From DASZVP01 sp035546935 (GTDB taxonomy: Bacteria; Patescibacteriota; Saccharimonadia; Saccharimonadales; UBA4665), in assembly GCA_035546935.1 (NCBI GenBank), contig DASZVP010000002.1, forward strand, positions 1 to 64,000: DNA of 64,000 bases, written 5' to 3'. Positions 15,780-24,017 of this stretch are shown here, piece after piece. Position 1 is the first letter of the stretch; each line of letters begins with the position of its first letter. The notes beneath the pieces are model-generated. The model was not told where the DNA came from. It was given only the letters and a program-made list of their open reading frames with translations, and did not search any database. The translations under genes were made by a program, and so were the position numbers.

Positions 15780-17090
15780 CTAGCTACCGGGAACAAGTGC
15801 CATAATAAGGACTTCAATGGCACCTTTAAAGGAGGAGAAGTCCACGTTTGTGCCATCAGAGGCGTAAAAGAGATCAAACACATTGTTCGGGTCCGTAAAT
15901 GGAGTGAAATCCACCACCTGTGCGGCGGACATAGATACCGAGTAGCCCATAGGTGTTGGCGGAGTGAAATAGCCGTTAATGGACACAGCTTGTTGTGTTA
16001 TCTCCAGGTTGATCCTACCATCGAACCCTGGATTTTCGCCCTGACTAAAAGTACCGGGGACCCCCATGAAACCTCCAATTGCATTGCCAATGCCGCGTGG
16101 AAATGGCGACCCCCATTCAAGATACGACGCTAACGTCACCATATAATTTGCGGTATTTGTGATCGTAAAACTTGGCGCAGAGATGTTAGATGTATCTAGA
16201 GTCCCGAGCGGTGCCGGGTCGTACGACTCGGAAACCGCAATCAGGCTTCCGCCGAAGTACACAAAACGGAATCGATGTCTGCCCATAACAACGCTCGGCC
16301 CGCCACCGCCACCGCCGCCGCCAACGGCATCTACATCCGTTTTAAGCTCATCAATTGCATCTTGAACATTGGCAGCTGTTAGGCCCGAAGTTACGTTGTC
16401 ATAAGTAGTGTCTACTGCAGCTATCGGGAATTTGCTATCAGTGTAGGCTTCAGCATTTGTCTGGGCCGTGGCAGCTGCGCCAGAAGCATCAAAGTCCGTG
16501 CTCGGATGCGTGGCCGCCGAACCCAGCCCCAAATTAGTACGCGCAGTTGCGGCATTGGCGACATCGCTTAGGTTACTGCTAGCGGTTAGTTTGGTATTTA
16601 ATGCCGCTTGTGTAGCCGTACTGATTGGTTTATTGAGATCAGAGGTATTGTCAACGTTACTCAGGCCAACTGCTGTTTTGTCCAGAGTTTGCCAGGTTTT
16701 GTCGCCACGGTAGTACTGCGTGTTGGTTCCGGCCGCTATTGTCGGCTCTTTACCGGCCAGCCCAGGTACGGTAGGCGCGGCCGCAGTGCCACCCAGATCG
16801 CCGGCCAGCTGGACAAGGCCCTTGCTTGTTGTGGTCGCGTCGGGCGCTCCTGATAAAGTAATGCCGTCCACATACTGTTTGGTGGCTGCCTGGAGGCTTG
16901 ATGTGGGATCACCAGGCAATACCAAAGGACCGGTCATGGTATCGCCGGCTTTATTCAGTTTCGGCACTAAATCCGAAGGTCGGGCTACGTTTTTTAGGGT
17001 ACCGTCAGCATTGTGCTCAACATTTAGAAAGTCGTTGAGCAGGTCTCCCCAGATATTGTCGTCACCACCGGGTTGCGGTAGGCGGGTCAT
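15780..17090 (-). CDS. Tail-fibre-like modular protein C
   Basis: 436 residues. The shared N-terminal module (1-110) is followed by classic phage tail-fibre repeats: VGLSNVDNTSDLNKPISTAT, SNLSDVANAATARTNLGLGSAAT and TTYDNVTSGLTAANVQDAIDEL. A hinge of eight glycines comes next, then a unique C-terminal beta domain of about 160 residues (HRFRFVYFGGSLIAVSESYDP...), probably a C1q/TNF-like or other jelly-roll head. No signal peptide. It has its own promoter at 17115-17143 and a GAGGAG ribosome-binding site. Its 5' half shares a 44-base identical tract with gene D. Confidence 0.75.
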   Translation of the reverse strand: MTRLPQPGGDDNIWGDLLNDFLNVEHNADGTLKNVARPSDLVPKLNKAGDTMTGPLVLPGDPTSSLQAATKQYVDGITLSGAPDATTTSKGLVQLAGDLGGTAAAPTVPGLAGKEPTIAAGTNTQYYRGDKTWQTLDKTAVGLSNVDNTSDLNKPISTATQAALNTKLTASSNLSDVANAATARTNLGLGSAATHPSTDFDASGAAATAQTNAEAYTDSKFPIAAVDTTYDNVTSGLTAANVQDAIDELKTDVDAVGGGGGGGGPSVVMGRHRFRFVYFGGSLIAVSESYDPAPLGTLDTSNISAPSFTITNTANYMVTLASYLEWGSPFPRGIGNAIGGFMGVPGTFSQGENPGFDGRINLEITQQAVSINGYFTPPTPMGYSVSMSAAQVVDFTPFTDPNNVFDLFYASDGTNVDFSSFKGAIEVLIMALVPGS

Positions 17091-17114
17091 GTTTGTCTCC
17101 TCGCTTATGTTTTA

Positions 17115-17143
17115 AGTATAGTCGCCGGCTTTGTGTGTAGCAA
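17115..17143 (-). promoter_or_regulatory. Sigma70-type promoter of fibre gene C
   Basis: On minus: TTGCTA, a 17-base spacer and TATACT, 24 bases before the start codon of the 15780-17090 gene. It occupies the 59-base gap downstream of fibre gene D. Confidence 0.65.
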
Positions 17144-17149
17144 TATGGT

Positions 17150-19732
17150 CTACGTAACCCGGGTGATTATCACGGTAGATTCTTCAATATACCAACTGGC
17201 GGCCGTGTCACGGATAAAGTACTCGCAAGCGAAGCTATTTTTGTTAGTCACATCGAAGTAAGTTGGCGGCAGAATAGCCGTGCACTCTGCTCCTGTAGCG
17301 CTAGGACCCGGCGAGCCCTGGCCGTACCCTTCTCTAATATTCCACCCTTGCCCAGCAAAGTTATAGTCCGCCTGGATTAGTGCATTCTGGTTAGTCAGAC
17401 TGCTCACGAACATGTAGATTTGCGCGCTATAGATGCCTGGCGTATTCACCGTAAAGTTACCGGGGCTGCCCGAGTCATATACCACGTCGCCAGAACCGTC
17501 ATCAAATAATTTTTCGCTGGGATCAGCCCAAGACAGGTTGCCGAACTGACTGCTCGATGATGCCAGCACGTGCGTAAATGTCTGGTAAACCAACTTGGTG
17601 CCAATTCCGGACGATCCGCCCCCGGATGGTGCCTTAGTCCAGTTCACTCCCCCATCTGTTACGGGATTGTTACCGACATTGCTGTCAACAAGTGAGCCGT
17701 ACATGGCGCCGTCAGAACCAGTAACAATACTGCCTTTGTTGTATGTATTGGTGTTGTTCCAGGTGCCAGCCCAAATCATACTGCGGCCAAGTACAAACGG
17801 GTCAGGTGTTTGCTCAAAACCAACCCTGATGGAATGGTTTTCGTCCCGGTACATATAGCCCGAAAAACTACCGAAATCGGAAACAGGCACATTGCCCTCT
17901 GAGAATGCGCCTTTATACCAGACGGCGTTCGGACCAATCTCGGGGATATATAACTGAGTGTCCTGGTCGTCGAAAACAAAAGTCGAAGTACCTGGAAAAA
18001 CTATCGGATAGATACTTATTGAGTCCGTATCAACGACAGATGACGGGGTAAGGACTTTGAAGATCGCATCATTGTAGCCGGCGCTATTTTTGACCTGGAT
18101 CAGTGTTCCTTCCACAATAGTGTCACCAGTTTTCCAGTCATCCGGCCGAGTCCAAGGACCGCTATTATTGGCAATCCAGATACCATTATCCTTACCGTTG
18201 GGTTGCCGCGTCAGGAGATAGCGTTCACCATCTGTGAATGAGTCATAAAGATTAGTTCCGGCGCCGCTTGGTGGGCTCTGATCCATCCCACCGCTAGAAT
18301 CAGCGTGATCAACAATCAGTATTTTTGATGAGCTTGAACTTCCCGAGCCGCCCTGTAGCGGCATTGTAATATAGGCGGAGCCATTAAATTGGATCTGCAC
18401 ATCTGTAGCGCCAGGTTTTAAGAAATCACTGTTGTTGGTATTAGTGTCGAAGGCGATTCTAACTTCAAAGCTAGCATGATCAAATGGCACGTTTACATTA
18501 GAAGCTTGAATAGCGGACGACGGCACAGGTATGGTGACTTGGTTTCGTATCTCAAACTCGCCGCCGTCAATCACCGCTTGTATATACTTCGTCCAGCCGG
18601 CACCGCCATCAATATAAATGCCAACGTATTTGCCGTCGTAGAGATTTGATACAGCGCTAGTTGATGGGTCATACAGAGTCGCAGTTACTTCGACATGGAC
18701 GAGATAGGTTGGCGGAACTACCCCCTCTGTACCAACGTTAAGCTGAGTATTGCTGGGAGAGCCCCATGTAAGAGCGTGATCAGTCGTGACCAGATCAAGC
18801 GCCTCAAAACTGCTATCACCGAAGTATGCTGGTCCGCCTTGAATGCTAGTAGGGTCCCAGTTAATGATATTCGGAACGACACTCCAAATACTTGTATCGG
18901 TGTCGATGGCTGCAAAGGCCGCCACTCCAGATGAAGAACCTCCACCGCCGCCCCCGCCGCCTCCCACGGCATCGACATCTGTTTTCAGCTCATCGATTGC
19001 AGCCTGGACATTGGCGGCGGTCAAGCCAGAAGTACTATTGTCATAAGTTGTATCAACGGCTGCCACCGGGAATTTGCTGTCGGTGTAGTTTTTGGCATTA
19101 GTTTCAGCAGTCGTGGCTGCGCCGGCAGCATCAAAGTCGGTGGTCGGATGGGTGGCTGCTGTACCTAAACCAAGGTTAGTTCGAGCCGTACCGGCGTTGG
19201 CCAAGTCAGACAAGTTGTTGCTGGCTGTCAGTTTTGTGTTCAGCGCATTCTGCGTAGCAGTAGAGATGGGTTTGTTTAGGTCTGAAGTATTGTCAACGTT
19301 ACTCAGGCCAACTGCTGTTTTGTCCAGAGTCTGCCAGGTTTTGTCTCCACGGTAATACTGGGAGTTGGTTCCGGCAGCTATTGTCGGTTCTTTACCGCTC
19401 AAGCCTGGCACTGTCGGTGCTGCTGCCGTACCGGCCAGGTCACCGGCTAGCTGGACAATGCCTTTCGTGGTGGTGGTAGCATCTGGGGCCCCGGAGACTG
19501 CCACGCCATCCACATATTGCTTAGTGGCTGCCTGTAGAGCGCTAGAAGGGTCGCCGGCCAGCGTCAGGGAGCCGGTCATGGTGCCGCCTGATTTATCTAG
19601 TTTGGGGATCAGATCGGCCGGTCTGGCTACGTTTTTTAGCGTGCCATCGCTGTTATGCTCAACATTAAGGAAGTCGTTGAGCAGGTCGCCCCATATATTG
19701 TTATCACCACCGGGTTGAGGGAGGCGGGTCAT
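17150..19732 (-). CDS. Tail-fibre-like modular protein D (largest)
   Basis: 860 residues. After the shared module come the same NVDNTSDLNKP / LSDLANAGTARTNLGLG / TTYDNSTSGLTAANVQ repeats and a nine-glycine hinge. The C-terminal part has at least four units: a beta domain (about 270-460), a GIWIANN...WTRPDDWKTG...GTLIQVKN unit common in fibre proteins, a carbohydrate-binding-like unit (W-A-G-T-W-N...Y-x-K-G-S-I-V...Y-G-S-L...N-P-V-T-D...W), and a C1q/TNF-like head at the C-terminus. No signal peptide. GGAG precedes the ATG, and a strong promoter lies at 19758-19785. Probable function: multivalent binding of a cell-surface glycan or receptor. Confidence 0.78.
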   Translation of the reverse strand: MTRLPQPGGDNNIWGDLLNDFLNVEHNSDGTLKNVARPADLIPKLDKSGGTMTGSLTLAGDPSSALQAATKQYVDGVAVSGAPDATTTTKGIVQLAGDLAGTAAAPTVPGLSGKEPTIAAGTNSQYYRGDKTWQTLDKTAVGLSNVDNTSDLNKPISTATQNALNTKLTASNNLSDLANAGTARTNLGLGTAATHPTTDFDAAGAATTAETNAKNYTDSKFPVAAVDTTYDNSTSGLTAANVQAAIDELKTDVDAVGGGGGGGGGSSSGVAAFAAIDTDTSIWSVVPNIINWDPTSIQGGPAYFGDSSFEALDLVTTDHALTWGSPSNTQLNVGTEGVVPPTYLVHVEVTATLYDPSTSAVSNLYDGKYVGIYIDGGAGWTKYIQAVIDGGEFEIRNQVTIPVPSSAIQASNVNVPFDHASFEVRIAFDTNTNNSDFLKPGATDVQIQFNGSAYITMPLQGGSGSSSSSKILIVDHADSSGGMDQSPPSGAGTNLYDSFTDGERYLLTRQPNGKDNGIWIANNSGPWTRPDDWKTGDTIVEGTLIQVKNSAGYNDAIFKVLTPSSVVDTDSISIYPIVFPGTSTFVFDDQDTQLYIPEIGPNAVWYKGAFSEGNVPVSDFGSFSGYMYRDENHSIRVGFEQTPDPFVLGRSMIWAGTWNNTNTYNKGSIVTGSDGAMYGSLVDSNVGNNPVTDGGVNWTKAPSGGGSSGIGTKLVYQTFTHVLASSSSQFGNLSWADPSEKLFDDGSGDVVYDSGSPGNFTVNTPGIYSAQIYMFVSSLTNQNALIQADYNFAGQGWNIREGYGQGSPGPSATGAECTAILPPTYFDVTNKNSFACEYFIRDTAASWYIEESTVIITRVT

Positions 19733-19757
19733 TTTTATCTCCTAAAGGTCTGTTCCA

Positions 19758-19785
19758 ATTATAGCGCAGGCATAAGAGTTTTCAA
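19758..19785 (-). promoter_or_regulatory. Sigma70-type promoter of fibre gene D
   Basis: On minus: TTGAAA, a 16-base spacer, TATAAT, 25 bases before the ATG. It is a near copy of the promoter of fibre gene B (14213-14240). Confidence 0.75.
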
Positions 19786-19886
19786 CCAGCATAAAAGTAC
19801 TTTCTTTTTTTAAGCATAAGGCTTACTATTTAAGTAGCGTGTGTCTCTAGAGACAAACGAAAATTAAAAACGAGAAAGGAAACAAA

Positions 19887-20060
19887 ATGTGGAGTAATTT
19901 CGCATTTTTGGACTTCGGCGCCCCAGAACTAATTATCATTCTGGCAATTGTGCTGTTGTTGTTCGGCGGCAAAAAACTGCCGGAACTATCCAAGTCTCTC
20001 GGTGAGTCGATGCGCGAGCTGCGCAAAGGCTTGTCTGGCGACGTAAATAACAAAGACTAG
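19887..20060 (+). CDS. tatA: Sec-independent translocase subunit TatA (copy 2)
   Basis: A 57-residue TatA. Translation from the ATG at 19887 gives a short N-terminus, the FGAPELIIILAIVLLLFGG helix-hinge, then KKLPELSKSLGESMRELRKG, and it stops after GDVNNKD. The helix and amphipathic segment are almost identical to copy 1 (14353), but the tail is truncated. AAAGGA lies seven bases upstream. No tatC follows this copy; a histidine kinase gene starts 29 bases downstream. Two TatA versions with one TatC may form different pore types, or one may act as TatB; that is inference. Confidence 0.9.
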   Translation: MWSNFAFLDFGAPELIIILAIVLLLFGGKKLPELSKSLGESMRELRKGLSGDVNNKD

Positions 20061-20089
20061 GTGTCTTTTCGCAAGCAGGTGGCAAAAGA

Positions 20090-21979
20090 ATGAAACGACT
20101 TGGCTTGTCGACAATATGTAACCGCTTTGCGGCTGCTTTGTTGCTGCTTGTTTTAGCAATGCTGGCTTTTGGCAGCCCGGCGTTCGCCAGCGTTTACGGC
20201 AAGGGCGATTACAACACCTGCAAGTATCAAATAGATTGTCCGCCGCCACCTACCGTTATTAAGCTGCCTTCCGGTCTGGAGGTGGCCATCAATCTGACTA
20301 ACGGTCAGCATATATCTGTTGCAAAAGGTTATACGATTACAATCACACCGTTAAACGGTACGGGTAAAAGCTTTAAGCAGGCTTCTATATATATTGGCGA
20401 AAAGCTGGGCATTACCACCAAGCCAAGTACAGACGGCTCGGTGTCCTGGCACTGGGACCCCAAGGTATTGCATAACAATGTCGTTAAGATTATCGTCACC
20501 GACACTGACGATAAGGACCAAAACTTTACTTATAATGTTATCCTCGATGAGTCGACAAACCCAATCAACACCGGTGGCACAACCGGCGGAGGGGGTGGTG
20601 GCAGTGGAGGCGTGATTAGCTCTGATGAGGCCCCAGCGCCCAGCGGCATCGCTGCCATTGGCGCCAAGCTGGCCGACCTGGTTAAGAGTACAATTCAAAA
20701 ACTGCCCCAACCAGTAATTTACGTATTCCCCTGGCTAATCTTTTTGCTGCTGGCCGCAAACATGACTGTCCTCTACCTGCAGGCTAAGCGAGAATTGGCA
20801 GAAAAACGCACGCTTGACGGTCTGATTGCCCACGAAAAAGCGGTGAACGATGCTAAGACCAACTTAATTGAACTGGTTTCACACTACGTTCGTACTCCCC
20901 TGACCTTGATCCGCAGCGGCGTCGAAATGCTGAAAGAGCCAGCCGTGTCGGCGGCCACACTGAGTCAAATACAATCTGCCGTCAAAAGCTTTTCGACCAA
21001 TGTTGAAGCCGCCATTTCGGCCAACCTGCAGCCACTCATGGACACCAACATCACTACCCTCGAGCCCGTCAACTTCGGTTCCCGCAAAGCTCTGGTTCGC
21101 TTATGGCTGCCCCTGATACTGACCAGCGGCTTCGCTTTTACCTTTGTTTATTTGGCCAATCACTGGACACAATACAGCGCCGGCGCCATTGACGCCGCCA
21201 CGCTCGTACTTGTCTTTACTCTGGCCGGCTTTACCTCGTATCAGCTATTTCGGCGCCTGGCCCTGCACCGCTTGGATAATGCCAACGCCCACAAAGTTTT
21301 AGCCGACGAGAAACTTGTCGATGAAACACGTGACAAAGTTATCAACCAGACATCCACTGTTTTGAAAACCGAATTGGAGCGCCTCAGCGCAGCCACGGCC
21401 AGCCTGCCCAAAGACAACAGCACTAAATTTATCTTTCAGGGCCAGGATAGGCTCAAAGAGTTAACCGATCGCCTGGCCGTGGCTGCGCGCATCCGCGGCA
21501 GCTTCAGCGACCAGCCCTACACCACTGTTAACGCCAGCGAGCTGTACAATCAGGCAGTCCAAAAAGTTAACGACAAGGCAAAGGCCAACAACGTTAACAT
21601 TGGCCTCGAACAAGACCAACCGCTGGCCACCCAAAACCCCGACCTACTGGCACAGGTCTTGGGTAGCCTCCTGGACAACGCCGTGTCATACAGCCCGGCC
21701 CAAAGCTCAGTTTCCATCCATGCCGACGCCGAACCGCACCAAAACTCATTGGTCGTCACCGACCACGGCGCTGGCATCCCTCAAGAAAAACTATCGCAAC
21801 TGTTCCAGCCATTTTCTAGGATCGAAGGTGCCGAAGATTTCAGTCACGAAGGCTTGGGCTTTAGCCTGTATTTAGACAAATTGATCATGCTCTACCTCGG
21901 CGGTGATATTGCTATCGAATCCACGCCGAATCAAGCCACCTCCGCCAAGCTCGTTTGGGCTCCCGCTATAGCCGGCTAG
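20090..21979 (+). CDS. Histidine kinase with H-box and ATPase separated by two membrane helices
   Basis: A 629-residue sensor kinase-like protein. In order: signal peptide (1-33), an extracellular beta domain with a Gly-rich linker (to about 205), TM (208-229), an H-box with H265 in SHYVRTPL, two further TMs (about 338-359 and 366-387), a long helical region, then an HATPase domain with N-box N530 (LLDNAVSY), G1 (DHGAGIP, near 559), an F-box (FQPFSRIEG) and G2 (EGLGFSLY, near 588). In normal kinases H-box and N-box are about 100 residues apart; here 265, with membrane helices between. No response regulator is adjacent. It follows tatA copy 2 by 29 bases with an AGGTGG site, so they may be cotranscribed. 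Confidence 0.8.
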   Translation: MKRLGLSTICNRFAAALLLLVLAMLAFGSPAFASVYGKGDYNTCKYQIDCPPPPTVIKLPSGLEVAINLTNGQHISVAKGYTITITPLNGTGKSFKQASIYIGEKLGITTKPSTDGSVSWHWDPKVLHNNVVKIIVTDTDDKDQNFTYNVILDESTNPINTGGTTGGGGGGSGGVISSDEAPAPSGIAAIGAKLADLVKSTIQKLPQPVIYVFPWLIFLLLAANMTVLYLQAKRELAEKRTLDGLIAHEKAVNDAKTNLIELVSHYVRTPLTLIRSGVEMLKEPAVSAATLSQIQSAVKSFSTNVEAAISANLQPLMDTNITTLEPVNFGSRKALVRLWLPLILTSGFAFTFVYLANHWTQYSAGAIDAATLVLVFTLAGFTSYQLFRRLALHRLDNANAHKVLADEKLVDETRDKVINQTSTVLKTELERLSAATASLPKDNSTKFIFQGQDRLKELTDRLAVAARIRGSFSDQPYTTVNASELYNQAVQKVNDKAKANNVNIGLEQDQPLATQNPDLLAQVLGSLLDNAVSYSPAQSSVSIHADAEPHQNSLVVTDHGAGIPQEKLSQLFQPFSRIEGAEDFSHEGLGFSLYLDKLIMLYLGGDIAIESTPNQATSAKLVWAPAIAG

Positions 21980-22002
21980 GCTAGTTGATGCAGCCGCAGG
22001 GC

Positions 22003-23649
22003 CTACATCATTCCGCCCATGCCACCCATGCCGGGGGCTTCGGGCCCAGCCGCTTTAGGTTCCGGCACATCAGATACCAGCGCGCCCATAGTCATGGCCG
22101 TGCCAGCGATGCTGACGGCGTTTTGAATTGCTTCTTTAGTTACGCGGGCCGGGTCAACCACACCCGCAGTTTTCAGATCGACTAACTTCGTCGGGTCGTT
22201 TACATCAACACCTTGCCCGGCTTTACCGGCTTTGACTTGAGGTAGCCACTCGTCCGGGTTCAGACCGGCGTTGTTGAGCAAGATGCGGAAAGGCTGTTCT
22301 AGCGCGTTTTTCAACAGTTGAGCGCCGGCAGTGACTGAGTCAGCGCCTTTGGCCTCAACGCCCGCTGCCAAGTTGATCAAGGTTACACCGCCGCCAGGTA
22401 CGATGCCTTCGGCCAGCGCAGCTTTAACAGCGTGCACGGCGTCATCAACGCGGAATTTCTTCTCTTCAATCTCAGTCTCAGTGGCGCCGCCAACTTTAAT
22501 GACGGCAACCTTGCCGGACAAAGCCGCATAGCGCTTTTCGAGCTGCTCTTTGTCGTACTCGCTGCTAGCGGCATCAGCCTGAGCGGCAATTTGCTTAATG
22601 CGAGCCGCGACTTCAGCCGGCGAAGCACCGCCTTCAATAATGGTCGTTTCGTCTTTGGTGACAATCACGCGGCGAGCCGAGCCAACCACAGTCAGGTCAA
22701 CGTTTTCAAAGGTCATACCGCGGTCTTCGCTGATCACGTCACCGCCGGTCAGAACAGCGATATCGTTCAAAATGTCTTTACGACGATCGCCAAACGAAGG
22801 AGCCTTGATGGCCACGGTGTTAAACACACCTTTCAGGCGGTTCAAAATCAGTGTGCCAAGAGCTTCGCCCTCGACATCTTCAGCAATTAAGACCAGGTCT
22901 TTCTTGCCAGCCTGAGCTAGCTTCTCTAACAGGGGCAAAAATTCCTGCACAGAAGTGATTTTCTTGTCTGTAATTACCACGGCCGGCTTGTCGTAGACAG
23001 CTTCCATGCGGGCAGTGTCAGTCACCATGTATGGCGAGACGAAACCGCGGTCGAAGGTGAAGCCTTCGACGACTTCAGCTTCCAGCGCTAGGCCCTGCCC
23101 TTCTTCAACTGTCACCACGCCGTCTTTGCCGACTTTTTCAATCACGTCAGCAATCAGCTGCCCGATGGCGGCATCACCGGCACTAATGGTGGCTACTTCT
23201 GCCACGCGGTTCTTTTTGCCCTCAATCGGCTCAGCCAGCTTAGACAAAGCGCCCAGCACATCTTGTGCGGCAGCTTCCAAACCCTTGCGCAACTGCATGG
23301 GGTTATGGCCCGCAGCGATCAGCTTGTTGGCCTCATTCAAGATGTGATAGGTCAAAACTGTCACGGTTGTAGTGCCGTCACCAGCTACATCGTTCATTTT
23401 TGAGGCAGCTTGCTTGATCAGCTCAGCGCCAACTTTGTAGCCCAGGGTTTCATCGTCTACATCGGCCAGCTCCACGCCTTTAGCAACAGTCACACCGTCG
23501 TGGGTAACAGTTGGGCTGCCAAATGACTTGCTGATCACCACGTTGCGGCCCTTCGGTCCCATGGTGGTCTTCACTGCGTTATATAAAATCTCCGCTCCGC
23601 CTAAAACGCGGCGGCGGGCGTCGTCGTCATAAAAAACTTTCTTTGCCAT
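22003..23649 (-). CDS. groL: Chaperonin GroEL
   Basis: 60-kDa chaperonin subunit, 548 residues, full length. The N-terminal [12 protein letters not shown] block, the nucleotide-binding [12 protein letters not shown] block, apical domain and [13 protein letters not shown] near the equatorial C-domain are all present. The C-terminus is a short Gly/Met tail (MGGMGGMM) as in typical GroEL. It lies 11 bases downstream of groES in the same operon and has a GGAGG ribosome-binding site. The operon's CIRCE-like operator is upstream of groES. Confidence 0.97.
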   Translation of the reverse strand: MAKKVFYDDDARRRVLGGAEILYNAVKTTMGPKGRNVVISKSFGSPTVTHDGVTVAKGVELADVDDETLGYKVGAELIKQAASKMNDVAGDGTTTVTVLTYHILNEANKLIAAGHNPMQLRKGLEAAAQDVLGALSKLAEPIEGKKNRVAEVATISAGDAAIGQLIADVIEKVGKDGVVTVEEGQGLALEAEVVEGFTFDRGFVSPYMVTDTARMEAVYDKPAVVITDKKITSVQEFLPLLEKLAQAGKKDLVLIAEDVEGEALGTLILNRLKGVFNTVAIKAPSFGDRRKDILNDIAVLTGGDVISEDRGMTFENVDLTVVGSARRVIVTKDETTIIEGGASPAEVAARIKQIAAQADAASSEYDKEQLEKRYAALSGKVAVIKVGGATETEIEEKKFRVDDAVHAVKAALAEGIVPGGGVTLINLAAGVEAKGADSVTAGAQLLKNALEQPFRILLNNAGLNPDEWLPQVKAGKAGQGVDVNDPTKLVDLKTAGVVDPARVTKEAIQNAVSIAGTAMTMGALVSDVPEPKAAGPEAPGMGGMGGMM

Positions 23650-23660
23650 TCAGAATCCTC

Positions 23661-23927
23661 CTATTTAACCGTCGCCAGGACGTCTTCTTCTTTGACTAAA
23701 ATGTACTCGTCGGCACCAACTTTAACATCGGTGGTGCTGTAAGTCTTGTAGACAATCCGATCGCCAACCTTAACCTGCTTGGCGTTTGGACCAACCGCTA
23801 CAACTTTGGCGGTTTTTGGCTTTTCCTGAGCCTGGTCAGGCAGGTACAGACCGCTGGCGGTCTTTTTCTCGGCTTCCTCGCCGACGGCGACCACGTAATC
23901 GCCCAATGGTTGCAATGGTGCACTCAT
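23661..23927 (-). CDS. groES: Co-chaperonin GroES
   Basis: 10-kDa lid of the chaperonin, 88 residues from the ATG at 23927, which has GGGAG upstream and gives the normal length; the frame extends further upstream but would run through the operator. The PLGDYVVAVGEEAEKKTASGLYLPD segment contains the mobile loop, and GDRIVYKTYSTTDVKVGADEYILVKEEDVLA is the conserved barrel end. First gene of groES-groEL. Confidence 0.96.
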   Translation of the reverse strand: MSAPLQPLGDYVVAVGEEAEKKTASGLYLPDQAQEKPKTAKVVAVGPNAKQVKVGDRIVYKTYSTTDVKVGADEYILVKEEDVLATVK

Positions 23928-23953
23928 AAATAACTCCCGTTTATCAGATTGAG

Positions 23954-23980
23954 TTGGCACTTTAACCCTGAGAGTGCCAA
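23954..23980. promoter_or_regulatory. CIRCE-like operator upstream of groES
   Basis: TTGGCACTT-N9-GAGTGCCAA matches the CIRCE layout (TTAGCACTC-N9-GAGTGCTAA) with compensating changes at the third position of each arm and one mismatched pair. HrcA binding to CIRCE is the known mechanism for groESL heat-shock control; hrcA itself is not in this window. Confidence 0.85.
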
Positions 23981-24017
23981 CTGTCACCTACAATAGTAGC
24001 GAACCGCCCGCAAGGCG

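Noticed and set aside
16300..16330. Poly-glycine coding repeat as a phase-variation switch in fibre genes C and D
   Set aside because: The repeat unit is a trinucleotide, so slippage changes the hinge length but not the frame; it cannot turn the gene on or off.
7843..19732. An integrated prophage, because of the tail-fibre-like proteins
   Set aside because: No capsid, portal, terminase, tape-measure, baseplate, lysis, integrase or attachment repeats are seen, and the genes lie among ordinary tat and chromosomal genes with individual promoters.
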